The notes below the pieces were generated by a model, which saw only the letters and a list, made by a program, of their open reading frames with translations, searched no databases and had not been told where the DNA came from. 5,144 bases of DNA from Clostridiales bacterium. Its GTDB lineage: Bacteria; Bacillota; Clostridia; Christensenellales; Aristaeellaceae. Both the position numbers and the translations under genes were made by a program. Shown one piece after another: positions 1-5,111 of the stretch (positions are counted from its first letter, which is position 1; every line of letters starts with the position of its first letter). The DNA is taken from positions 1 to 5,144 of the forward strand of contig SFGO01000143.1 in NCBI GenBank assembly GCA_004556545.1, read 5' to 3'.

Positions 1-618
1 GTTGGTGAGCAGATAGGACGGAAACGGAACGGGGTCTTTGCGCCAGTCTTGGGACATGGACGCCTTGACCTTTTCCACCTGCTCCGCCGTCAGCTCGGGA
101 CAGCCCTCCAGCGTCTTGTGCTTGCGGTAGTAGGCATTGACCGCCTTCATCATGGCCTGCTGGGACTCCATTCCCTCCAGCTTTTTTGTGAGCTTTTCCA
201 CGGCAAGGTCATCGTCGGCGCTGATCCCGCCCCGGCCTGTGGAGCGGATCTTGTCCAGCAGCTTTTCAATTTCGGCGTACTCGCCGTAGTTGCGATCCCG
301 GGCGGCGTTCTGTTTGGCCTTTTTCGCCACGGGGAAATTGCCGCCCCCGGTGATCAGAATGGACGGCACACGGGCGTCAATGGCGTTGCGTTCATTGAGG
401 TTTTCCGCCAATCTGCGGGCGTAGCGGTCAACAAGGGCATCGATCTTATCATGGTACATGGGATCGACCTGCGCTTTCTGCTTCTCTGCCAGCGCATAGG
501 CTTCATCCACCATCGCCCGGTAGCCAGCCGTGGCCGAGCCGGGGGCATAGTCGGAATAGCTGTTCATGTCCTTTGCCCGCTTTGCCGCCGCCTCGCTGAT
601 CTCATAGTATTTAGGCAT
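1..618 (-). CDS. Conserved ICE-type protein of unknown function, 3' end beyond window
   Basis: The gene starts at ATG 616-618 after a strong SD (AAAGGAGG, 623-630) and stays open for 206 codons to the left edge, so its C-terminus is missing. The visible protein is hydrophilic and highly charged. It has an N-terminal stretch rich in Ala, Tyr and Lys (residues 1-55), a probable helical segment with DKIDALVDRYARRLAENLNE (about 58-77), a motif ILITGGGNFPVAKKAKQN (87-104), and a Lys/Glu-rich helical part (115-190). There is no signal peptide or membrane segment, so it is probably cytoplasmic. The GGGNFP-V-KK-KQN motif recalls proteins I associate with gut-Firmicute ICEs, some of which carry extra domains further on, but I cannot name a family or activity. 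It is separated from the conjugation genes upstream by 174 nt, so it may be a separately controlled unit. Reality of the gene is fairly certain; function is unknown. Confidence 0.8.
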   Translation of the reverse strand, partial: MPKYYEISEAAAKRAKDMNSYSDYAPGSATAGYRAMVDEAYALAEKQKAQVDPMYHDKIDALVDRYARRLAENLNERNAIDARVPSILITGGGNFPVAKKAKQNAARDRNYGEYAEIEKLLDKIRSTGRGGISADDDLAVEKLTKKLEGMESQQAMMKAVNAYYRKHKTLEGCPELTAEQVEKVKASMSQDWRKDPVPFPSYLLTN

Positions 619-622
619 AATT

Positions 623-630
623 CCTCCTTT
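623..630 (-). promoter_or_regulatory. Ribosome binding site of the 1-618 gene
   Basis: On the minus strand AAAGGAGG lies 4 nt upstream of ATG 616-618. It is one of the best SD matches in the window and fixes the start of the partial gene. A palindromic repeat (636-666) ends 5 nt upstream of it, close enough for RNA folding to affect ribosome access. Confidence 0.75.
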
Positions 631-635
631 CAGAC

Positions 636-666
636 GGGACTTCGGGACAAAATGTCCCAAAGTCCC
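636..666 (-). repeat. Dispersed palindrome, copy A (intergenic)
   Basis: The arms 636-649 and 653-666 are 14 nt each around a 3-nt spacer. The single mismatch becomes a G-U pair in minus-strand RNA, so the transcript can form a continuous 14-bp hairpin. The core GGGACA/TGTCCC with flanking ACTTC or ACTTT matches copies B (2017-2041) and C (3845-3869). This is the longest copy and the only non-coding one. It sits just upstream of the SD of the 1-618 gene. Confidence 0.75.
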
Positions 667-701
667 AGCGCTTGGATGTGGAAAGAATTTCTGTGAAAAC
701 G

Positions 702-732
702 GGGGCGGGCGGGAAAACATACCGCCCACCCC
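702..732 (-). terminator. GC-rich hairpin, possible weak terminator/attenuator
   Basis: The arms 702-712 and 722-732 form an 11-bp stem in minus-strand RNA, with one G-U pair and a 9-nt loop. The stem is almost all G-C. It is followed by C-GUUUU-CAC, a run of only four U, so it is a weak intrinsic terminator at best. It lies about 60 nt after the stop codon of the cysteine-rich gene, a sensible place for partial termination of the operon. Confidence 0.35.
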
Positions 733-741
733 AAAAGCGCA

Positions 742-775
742 CCGGAAAAGCCTTGTAAATGCGGGCGTTTTCCGG
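742..775 (-). repeat. Inverted repeat CCGGAAAA / TTTTCCGG
   Basis: Perfect 8-nt arms at 742-749 and 768-775 are separated by 18 nt. The stem can be extended inward by GCC/GGC (750-752 with 764-766) if one base is bulged. It begins 17 nt after the stop codon of the cysteine-rich gene. It has no U-tract, so it is not a standard terminator; a role in mRNA 3'-end stability is a guess. Confidence 0.4.
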
Positions 776-792
776 GGCTATTTTTCCACGCG

Positions 793-1143
793 CTACCTCC
801 GCTTGCGGCGCATATATGCCCGCTTCTGCTCCCGCAGGGCAGCCCCAGCGCAGGCCGGGGAGCAGTACCGCTGCCGCCCGTCCGGGAGAAAGGCCCTGCC
901 GCACACCGGGCAAGGACGAGTTTCCGTGATACGCTCCACGGTCAGCGACCTTTCCAGTACGGGATCAAGGGGCAGCACCGCCGCGCGGAAATAGCGGCAA
1001 TAAGCGCCTGTCCAGCATTTCCCCAGCATATAGCAAGGAGCGTCCATCGGCAGACAGCCAACGCTTTTGTCGTAGTTGGCGCACCATTTTGTCACCAGCT
1101 TACGAATCGCCATTTTTTCCTGCCGAGTCAGTTCACGGCTCAT
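793..1143 (-). CDS. Cysteine-rich VLP-type zinc-binding protein
   Basis: A 116-aa protein that I match to the 'cysteine-rich VLP' family, small proteins typical of Firmicute conjugative elements and of unknown role. The N-terminal part has Cys21, 30, 37, 43 and 49, with the stretch KWCANYD and the spacing CLPMDAPCYMLGKC. The C-terminal part has CPVCGRAF (Cys78, 81) and YCSPAC (Cys94, 98), a treble-clef-like zinc knuckle seen in nucleic-acid-binding proteins. It ends in a very basic tail (RAYMRRKRR). ATG 1141-1143 is preferred because AGGGGG (1149-1154) lies 5 nt upstream and the family-like sequence MSRELTRQEK starts there. The frame extends upstream to 1260, but that part is low-complexity and overlaps the previous gene. 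Start and previous stop overlap by 11 nt, suggesting coupled translation. DNA or RNA binding is inference. Confidence 0.85.
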   Translation of the reverse strand: MSRELTRQEKMAIRKLVTKWCANYDKSVGCLPMDAPCYMLGKCWTGAYCRYFRAAVLPLDPVLERSLTVERITETRPCPVCGRAFLPDGRQRYCSPACAGAALREQKRAYMRRKRR

Positions 1144-1285
1144 GTTTGCCCCCTGTCTTGGACTTGAGCTGTTCCCGGTAGCAGAACACGCAGCCGATCC
1201 CGTGCCAGTAGGAGCAGCCGTCGCAGCGGGAGCCTTTGGGCGGCAGGTTGGGCGGAGCACCCTTAAAGTAGCTTTTTTCTTTCAT
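1133..1285 (-). CDS. Small CxxC-CxxC protein (50 aa), probable zinc-binding ICE protein
   Basis: A 50-aa protein starting MKEKSYFKGAPPNL. Its centre holds Cys21-x2-Cys24 and Cys32-x2-Cys35 (CDGCSYWHGIGCVFC), a spacing suited to one zinc ion or a redox pair, with basic residues on both sides. The start at ATG 1283-1285 is chosen because GAGGA (1290-1294) sits 4 nt upstream and overlaps the stop codon of the DUF4366 gene. The frame is open further up to 1342, but that would overlap DUF4366 by 50 nt and adds sequence without a good SD. The 3' end overlaps the next gene by 11 nt. Small Cys-rich ORFs occur at this place in related elements, as I recall; I know no assigned function. The tight coupling on both sides supports it being real. 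Confidence 0.7.
   Translation of the reverse strand: MKEKSYFKGAPPNLPPKGSRCDGCSYWHGIGCVFCYREQLKSKTGGKHEP
1149..1154 (-). promoter_or_regulatory. Ribosome binding site that sets the start of the cysteine-rich VLP gene
   Basis: AGGGGG on the minus strand, 5 nt upstream of ATG 1141-1143 and inside the end of the preceding gene. It decides against the longer reading from 1260. Confidence 0.6.
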
Positions 1286-1292
1286 AAAGTCC

Positions 1293-1994
1293 TCATAGGG
1301 GCTGTTGGTAAACCCAAGGCGAGGTATCGTCGTAATCGTCACCGTAGTCCTCCGCAGTGTCGGCGGCCTGCTGCTTTTTGGGGCGGTAGATCTTAAAATA
1401 CCAGCCAGCCACGCCGCCGATGACCGCCACGGCCAGCACCAGCAGAATCGTCCCGCCGCTGTTCTTGGGCTGCTCCGGCTCGGGGTCAGGCTCCGGCTCT
1501 ACCACAGGCACAGGTTCGGGAGCCTTGCCCTGGCACTCGCCCATATTCACGGCACAGACGCTACAATCCGTGTTGATGGCACCCACGGCACATTTATCCG
1601 CGCAGGAACACTCCGGCAGCTCACCGCCCGCCGCCTGCATCGCCGCCAGCAGGTCGGCCTCGTCCACCATGTTCAAAAAGTAGGTCTGATATTGCTCACC
1701 GTCCTCGTCGGTGGGCTTGTCATAGTCAATGACGATGTAAAAGGTGTTGCCGCCGCTGGTCTGCACCGTGATGAACTGCTTGTTGGTGGCCTTATCGTAG
1801 AGCAGGTCACGGGTCACAAGGTTGCCGTCCTCGGTGAAGCCCTCGCCGGGGTCAACGGTTTCCATGGGCGGCGGCTCCACAGGATCAAGCCCGTCCCATT
1901 CCTCACCGCCCCCGGCGTAGGCCGTGACCGCCATACCGCACATCAAAACAGCGGCGCAGAGCGCCGCTGTCAGCTTTTTCATCCACTTGTTCAT
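1293..1994 (-). CDS. DUF4366 (CD1107-type) surface-anchored mobile element protein
   Basis: A 233-aa protein of the DUF4366 family, found in Tn1549/CTn-like ICEs next to the NlpC/P60 gene. Residues 1-27 form a signal peptide (MNKWMKK, then a hydrophobic core, likely cut after AYA). Residues 60-120 are the folded part (LVTRDLLYDKATNKQF, NTFYIVIDYDKP, YFLNMVDEADLL). A cysteine cluster follows (Cys129, 131, 135, 144, 147, 154), then a Pro/Glu linker (VEPEPDPEPEQP) and a C-terminal membrane helix (about 181-200) with a basic stop-transfer (KIYRPKK) and an acidic cytoplasmic tail. It should face the outside of the cell, tethered at its C-terminus, where it could act with the hydrolase or the transfer channel; that is inference. 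The start ATG 1992-1994 overlaps the DUF4315 stop as ATGA and has an excellent SD (AAGGAGGA, 2001-2008). Confidence 0.9.
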   Translation of the reverse strand: MNKWMKKLTAALCAAVLMCGMAVTAYAGGGEEWDGLDPVEPPPMETVDPGEGFTEDGNLVTRDLLYDKATNKQFITVQTSGGNTFYIVIDYDKPTDEDGEQYQTYFLNMVDEADLLAAMQAAGGELPECSCADKCAVGAINTDCSVCAVNMGECQGKAPEPVPVVEPEPDPEPEQPKNSGGTILLVLAVAVIGGVAGWYFKIYRPKKQQAADTAEDYGDDYDDTSPWVYQQPL

Positions 1995-2242
1995 TCGCTG
2001 TCCTCCTTATCCGCAGACTTCGGGACATTCTCTCCCAAAGTGCCGCCGCTCTTGATGGTCTGAAGCAGCGCGGGCAGGTCGGTGAGAGAAACACTCATGC
2101 CGCGCACGATCTCCACGATCTCGCTGTTCTCGGCCTCCAGTTTTTTCTGCTCCAGCTCCTTGAGCCGTGCCTGCTGCTCGTTGATCTTGGCCGTGACCTT
2201 TTCAATTTCGGCCTGAATTTTTGCGCTTTTGGAGATAGCCAT
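1991..2242 (-). CDS. DUF4315 family coiled-coil mobile element protein
   Basis: An 83-aa protein matching the DUF4315 family, which accompanies DUF4366 and NlpC/P60 genes in Clostridial ICEs. Residues 5-45 are a heptad-like, highly charged coiled coil (KSAKIQAEIEKVTAKINEQQ, then ARLKELEQKK). A short conserved-looking segment follows (EIVRGMSVSLTDLPALLQTI, about 45-64), then a polar tail. There is no signal peptide or membrane helix, so it is cytoplasmic and probably works by self-association or as an adaptor. The start at ATG 2240-2242 has the SD AGGAGGT (2248-2254) 5 nt upstream, placed just after the hydrolase stop. A longer open frame runs to 2584 but is only a frame-shifted reading of the hydrolase. 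The tail residues GENVPKSAD are encoded by palindrome copy B and may be an acquired extension. The stop overlaps the next start (ATGA). Confidence 0.88.
   Translation of the reverse strand: MAISKSAKIQAEIEKVTAKINEQQARLKELEQKKLEAENSEIVEIVRGMSVSLTDLPALLQTIKSGGTLGENVPKSADKEDSE
2001..2008 (-). promoter_or_regulatory. Ribosome binding site of the DUF4366 gene, inside DUF4315
   Basis: AAGGAGGA on the minus strand with a 6-nt spacer to ATG 1992-1994. It lies within the last codons of the DUF4315 gene, and palindrome copy B ends 8 nt upstream of it. Confidence 0.7.
2017..2041 (-). repeat. Dispersed palindrome, copy B (inside DUF4315 3' end)
   Basis: The arms 2017-2025 and 2033-2041 are 9 nt each with a 7-nt spacer. 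The one mismatch is a G-U pair in minus-strand RNA. It is the most degenerate copy, since the inner CA/TG bases no longer match. It is translated as GTLGENVPKS in the tail of DUF4315 and lies just upstream of the DUF4366 SD, the same relative position as copy A. Confidence 0.6.
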
Positions 2243-2247
2243 AAAAA

Positions 2248-2254
2248 ACCTCCT
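2248..2254 (-). promoter_or_regulatory. Ribosome binding site that sets the DUF4315 start
   Basis: AGGAGGT on the minus strand, 5 nt from ATG 2240-2242 and directly after the hydrolase stop codon (2256-2258). It rules out the much longer open frame that runs to 2584. Confidence 0.75.
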
Positions 2255-2255
2255 G

Positions 2256-3893
2256 TCAAAACAATTTTCCGTAGGCGTAGAAATGGGATTGCCAGTAGCT
2301 CGTGTTGAGGTTGGCGTAGCTGATGGGGTCGCCACAATGGAGCATCCAGCCGTCACCCACATAGATGCCCGCATGGGAGATCCCCGGGGTATCGTAAGTC
2401 CCCGTGAAGAATACCAAGTCGCCGGGTTTGGGGCTGCTCGTCCGGGTGGAGATGTTGTATAGCCCCTGCGCCCCCAGCCGCCCGAAGTCCCAGCCGCATT
2501 GGTTGTAAACATAGCTGACGAAGCCGGAGCAGTCAAAGGATGTGGACGGGCTGCTGCCGCCCCAAACATAGGGGTATCCCACATACTTTTCCGCCTCTTT
2601 TAGAATGGCGGCAAAGGTTTCATCGGCAAGGTAGTCCTCCGGGATCTCATGTGCCGGGGGCTTGTTGGTGTACTTGCCCACATAGGGCGAGGACGGGAAC
2701 AGGTCGGGACGGTTGCCCAGCGTCGCCATGTATAAGGCATACCGGGACAGGGTTTCCTCGCCCATGAGGTAGACGGGCAGATGGGAGAGATTGAAGTTTT
2801 CCAGCGTGACATAGCAGATGTAATAGTTGTATGGAACTTCTACATCGTAGTCGTTGCCCTCGCTGTTCGTCCTTGTGACCGTGCGGTAGCGTACCTCGAC
2901 AACCACATCCTCGGTCAAAATGTACTGGCGGTCAAAGAGCATTTGGAGCGTCCCGCGCACCTCGTCCAGTGTCCACTCACCCTCATGGAGCGCACAGACG
3001 ATGGACAGCAGCACATAGGGATCGTGTTCGATGGTATCAAGGTCAAAATGGTATTCGTCATAATCGTGGGTGCGGGTATAGGTGTCGAGATAGTGTTGCA
3101 GTTCGTCCTCCAGAGCGCAGTAGGCGGCCTCCGCTCCCAGCAGGTCAGCGTCCTCGGCGGCATAGGTGGACGCGCCGATGGCTCCGGCCACGCCGTTGCC
3201 CACCGTCACCAGCGAGGACATACATGATTGCAGCACCACCAGCAGAAGAAACGCCGCCAGAAGCAGGAGCAACCCGCCGGGGTGTTCCTTGATGTAGGCG
3301 GACACCTTTTCCGTCAGCTTGCCCGTGACGGACGCCGTACCCTCGGCGGTCTTGGCGGTCTGCCTGGCAGCCTCCCGCGCCTGCTTTGCGTACTGGCGCT
3401 TGATCTTCTGCTTTTGCAGATACCGGGACACCGCGCCGCTCTCCTGCATTTCCGGGTGTTCCTCCACGGTCTTGCGGCAGTAATAATCCGCCGTGGCCTT
3501 GATATGCTTGCTCTCGGCACGCTCTACGGCCTTTGCCGGGTGTTCCCGGATGGCCTTGCGGAGCTTGCGCCTGCCGAAGCGGTACACGGACTCCGCCACC
3601 AGTTCGGAACGGTGTGCGCCCTCCGTGCCGACATTTTCATGCTCGACCTCATAAAGCTTGCCATGCACAAAGCCGTGGAAACCGTGTCCGGCGGTATGGG
3701 CAAGGCGCTTGACCGCACCGGGCTTTTTCGGCGGCTTCTGCTTTGCCAGCTTCTCTCGGGCGGCGTCCAGCTTCTCACCCCGGCGCTCCATCCGCAGCTT
3801 GGACGCCGCCGTCTGCTCCTGCCGGCTTTTTCTGCGGAACTTGGACTTCGGGACATTTTGTCCCGAAGTGGTGTTACTCGTCTGTTCGCTCAT
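2256..3893 (-). CDS. Membrane-anchored NlpC/P60 (C40) cell-wall hydrolase, CD1108-type
   Basis: A 545-aa protein, the probable peptidoglycan hydrolase of the conjugation machine, opening the wall for the transfer channel. Residues 1-200 are strongly basic and probably cytoplasmic, with repeated short EHP segments (118, 146, 204). A membrane helix spans about 206-224. An extracytoplasmic region follows (about 245-400, including DPYVLLSIVCALHEGEWTLD), then a C-terminal NlpC/P60 domain (about 425-545). The catalytic Cys455 is in FDCSGFVSYVY, His507 in SHAGIYVGDG, and His519 in MLHCGDP is a likely third residue; YPYVWGGSSP is also typical. NlpC/P60 enzymes usually cut D-Glu to diamino-acid bonds in stem peptides. 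ATG 3891-3893 is chosen because GGAGG (3903-3907) is 9 nt upstream. It overlaps the VirB4 stop by 20 nt. Residues 11-17 (GQNVPKS) come from palindrome copy C. Confidence 0.92.
   Translation of the reverse strand: MSEQTSNTTSGQNVPKSKFRRKSRQEQTAASKLRMERRGEKLDAAREKLAKQKPPKKPGAVKRLAHTAGHGFHGFVHGKLYEVEHENVGTEGAHRSELVAESVYRFGRRKLRKAIREHPAKAVERAESKHIKATADYYCRKTVEEHPEMQESGAVSRYLQKQKIKRQYAKQAREAARQTAKTAEGTASVTGKLTEKVSAYIKEHPGGLLLLLAAFLLLVVLQSCMSSLVTVGNGVAGAIGASTYAAEDADLLGAEAAYCALEDELQHYLDTYTRTHDYDEYHFDLDTIEHDPYVLLSIVCALHEGEWTLDEVRGTLQMLFDRQYILTEDVVVEVRYRTVTRTNSEGNDYDVEVPYNYYICYVTLENFNLSHLPVYLMGEETLSRYALYMATLGNRPDLFPSSPYVGKYTNKPPAHEIPEDYLADETFAAILKEAEKYVGYPYVWGGSSPSTSFDCSGFVSYVYNQCGWDFGRLGAQGLYNISTRTSSPKPGDLVFFTGTYDTPGISHAGIYVGDGWMLHCGDPISYANLNTSYWQSHFYAYGKLF
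3845..3869 (-). repeat. Dispersed palindrome, copy C (inside hydrolase 5' end)
   Basis: Perfect 11-nt arms (ACTTCGGGACA at 3845-3855 and its complement at 3859-3869) surround a 3-nt spacer. It begins 24 nt after the hydrolase start codon and 5 nt beyond the VirB4 stop, so it also lies at a gene junction. It is translated as SGQNVPKS. A stable hairpin this close to the start could slow early elongation or affect initiation, which is inference. Confidence 0.75.
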
Positions 3894-5046
3894 GGGCAAG
3901 ATCCTCCGGGCGGGTCGTCAGCAGGTCATAGATCTCTCCACGGGGGAAACGGTCTACAAACGGGATGGTGACATTTCCATAGAACAGCAAGCCCTCGCCG
4001 GAATTGGAGTGCGTAATATAGGAGAGCTGATGCTCGGAAATGCCAAGCTGCTTTGCCAAAATTGCACGGTCGCTCTGCGCCTGCGACAGCAGCACCATGA
4101 AATCCGTGTTGTCCAGAATGTTCTCAATCTCACGGCTGGCCAGCAGGTCTTTCACATTCTGCGTCAGCGCCGAGGGGACGCAGCCCTTTTTGCGGAGCAT
4201 TTTCCAGACCGCCACAAAGTAGCTGGCCGTCAGCGGATCACGGAGCAGGATGTGGAACTCGTCAAAGTAGCACCAAGTCGCCACGCCCTCGGCATGGTTG
4301 GCGTTCACCGCCGCCGTGACAAATTCGTTGGTGGTGTGCATGGCGATCTTGCGGAGGTTTTCGCCCAAGCCCTTTAGGACTATGCAGACCACACGGGAAT
4401 TGAGGTCAACATTCGTGGGATGGTTGAAAAGATTGAGAGAGCCTGTGCAGTAAAGCTCCAGCGCCGTCGCCACCCGCCGCGCCTCCGGCTCGGGCTGGCG
4501 CAGCAGCTCCTCATACAGATCTTGCAGTAGCGGCGTTTTGGCCGTTTCCAGCCCCAGCGCCATCTCCCGGTAGACCAGCCGCACGCAGCGGTCAATGACG
4601 GTTTTCTCGATGGGCTGCAAGCCCTCCTTTCCGCCCACGATCAGCTCACACAGGGACAGCAAAAAATCCGCCTTCATGGAAAGCGGACTGTCCTCGTCGT
4701 TGATGTTTATTTGCAAATCCATAGGCGAAATGTGGTGCGGGCTGTCCGGGGCGATTTCGATGACCTGCCCGCCCAAGCGCCGCACCAGCGGGGCATATTC
4801 GCCCATCGGGTCAACCACGATGATGCGGTCATTGGTGGCAAGGAACACATTGATCAGCTCCCGCTTGGCGGCAAAGCTCTTGCCGCTGCCCGTAGAGCCG
4901 AGGTACATTCCGTTGGCGGATTTGAGTTTTTTGCGGTCAGCCATGATGACATTATTGGAAAGAGCGTTCATGCCGTAGTAAAGTGCCTGCCCGTCCATAC
5001 GAAGCTCCCGGGTCATAAAGGGAATGAAAATTGCGGTGGAGCTTGT
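3874..5046 (-). pseudogene. VirB4/TraE-like conjugation ATPase, C-terminal half, cut by an IS
   Basis: This is the C-terminal ATPase part of the VirB4-like motor of the ICE type IV secretion system. About 390 residues remain. From the cut, the order is SSTAIFIPF and ALYYGMNALSNN, then Walker A (GSTGSGKSFAAKRE), the sheet IIVVDPMGEY, Walker B (WCYFDEFH) and the TQNVKDLL segment, ending RPEDLAHERTDE. Full-length relatives are roughly twice as long (about 800 aa, from memory), so the N-terminal half is missing. Homology stops at about 5046, where IS sequence begins. The frame stays open into the IS as far as a GTG at 5097, but those extra 17 codons are IS-derived and have no good SD. Internal ATGs at 5016 and 4998 could start a short product, the latter with GGGAG upstream. 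The ATPase motifs are intact, but such a product would lack the N-terminal domain and is unlikely to support transfer. The stop overlaps the hydrolase start by 20 nt. Confidence 0.85.
3903..3907 (-). promoter_or_regulatory. Ribosome binding site that sets the hydrolase start
   Basis: GGAGG on the minus strand is 9 nt from ATG 3891-3893. A TTG at 3897-3899 in the same frame would leave a spacer of only 3 nt, so the ATG is the better start. The site lies inside the VirB4 coding sequence. Confidence 0.65.
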
Positions 5047-5054
5047 AGACACTG

Positions 5055-5083
5055 TCGACAAAAGTGTCGTTTTGTGGTATAAT
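5055..5083 (+). promoter_or_regulatory. Sigma-70/sigma-A type promoter of the transposase
   Basis: A -35 box TCGACA (5055-5060, one mismatch from TTGACA), a spacer of exactly 17 nt and a perfect -10 TATAAT (5078-5083) face right, towards the transposase. The -35 overlaps the palindromic IS end, so transposase bound to the end could shut off its own promoter; that last point is inference. Confidence 0.75.
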
Positions 5084-5111
5084 GAAGAAAAACGCACAGG
5101 GGTGTTTCTTC

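Larger units (their letters stand above)
619..792 (-). other. Stem-loop-rich intergenic leader between two ICE genes
   Basis: This 174-nt gap is the only sizeable non-coding stretch in an otherwise overlapping gene set. Read on the minus strand it holds three successive inverted repeats: 742-775, 702-732 and 636-666, followed by the SD and start of the next gene. I see no convincing -10/-35 pair and no perfect terminator. The layout would suit a partial terminator plus 5' leader, or an mRNA-processing region, which is inference. A reading frame crosses the gap on the minus strand but it has no SD and mostly overlaps the cysteine-rich gene out of frame, so I treat the gap as non-coding. Confidence 0.55.

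Noticed and set aside
49..696. Plus-strand 215-aa open frame at the left edge
   Set aside because: Antisense to the partial gene at 1-618, which has a far better start and SD and a plausible protein composition.
611..913. Minus-strand 100-aa reading frame crossing the intergenic leader
   Set aside because: Two thirds overlap the 3' half of the cysteine-rich gene or non-coding hairpins, it runs past the good start of the next gene, and it has no convincing SD. Its end, WDFGTFCPEVP, is just the palindrome read in another frame.
1144..1260. N-terminal extension of the cysteine-rich VLP protein
   Set aside because: Low-complexity Ala/Pro/Thr sequence that is the 50-aa gene in another frame; the SD and family-like start are at 1143.
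1305..2063. Plus-strand 252-aa open frame
   Set aside because: Antisense to the clearly real DUF4366 gene. The composition is rich in Arg, His, Val and Leu, as expected from reading GC-rich codons backwards, and there is no SD or domain.
2243..2584. N-terminal extension of DUF4315
   Set aside because: This part is the hydrolase gene read in a wrong frame; the DUF4315-like sequence begins at 2242 right after a strong SD.
3897..3899. TTG as start of the hydrolase
   Set aside because: Only 3 nt from the SD; ATG 3891-3893 has normal spacing.
3228..3971. Plus-strand 247-aa open frame
   Set aside because: Antisense to the hydrolase gene with no recognisable motif; a by-product of high GC content.
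5082..5084. Upstream in-frame ATG of the transposase
   Set aside because: It overlaps the -10 box, so it would not be in the transcript, and it has no SD.
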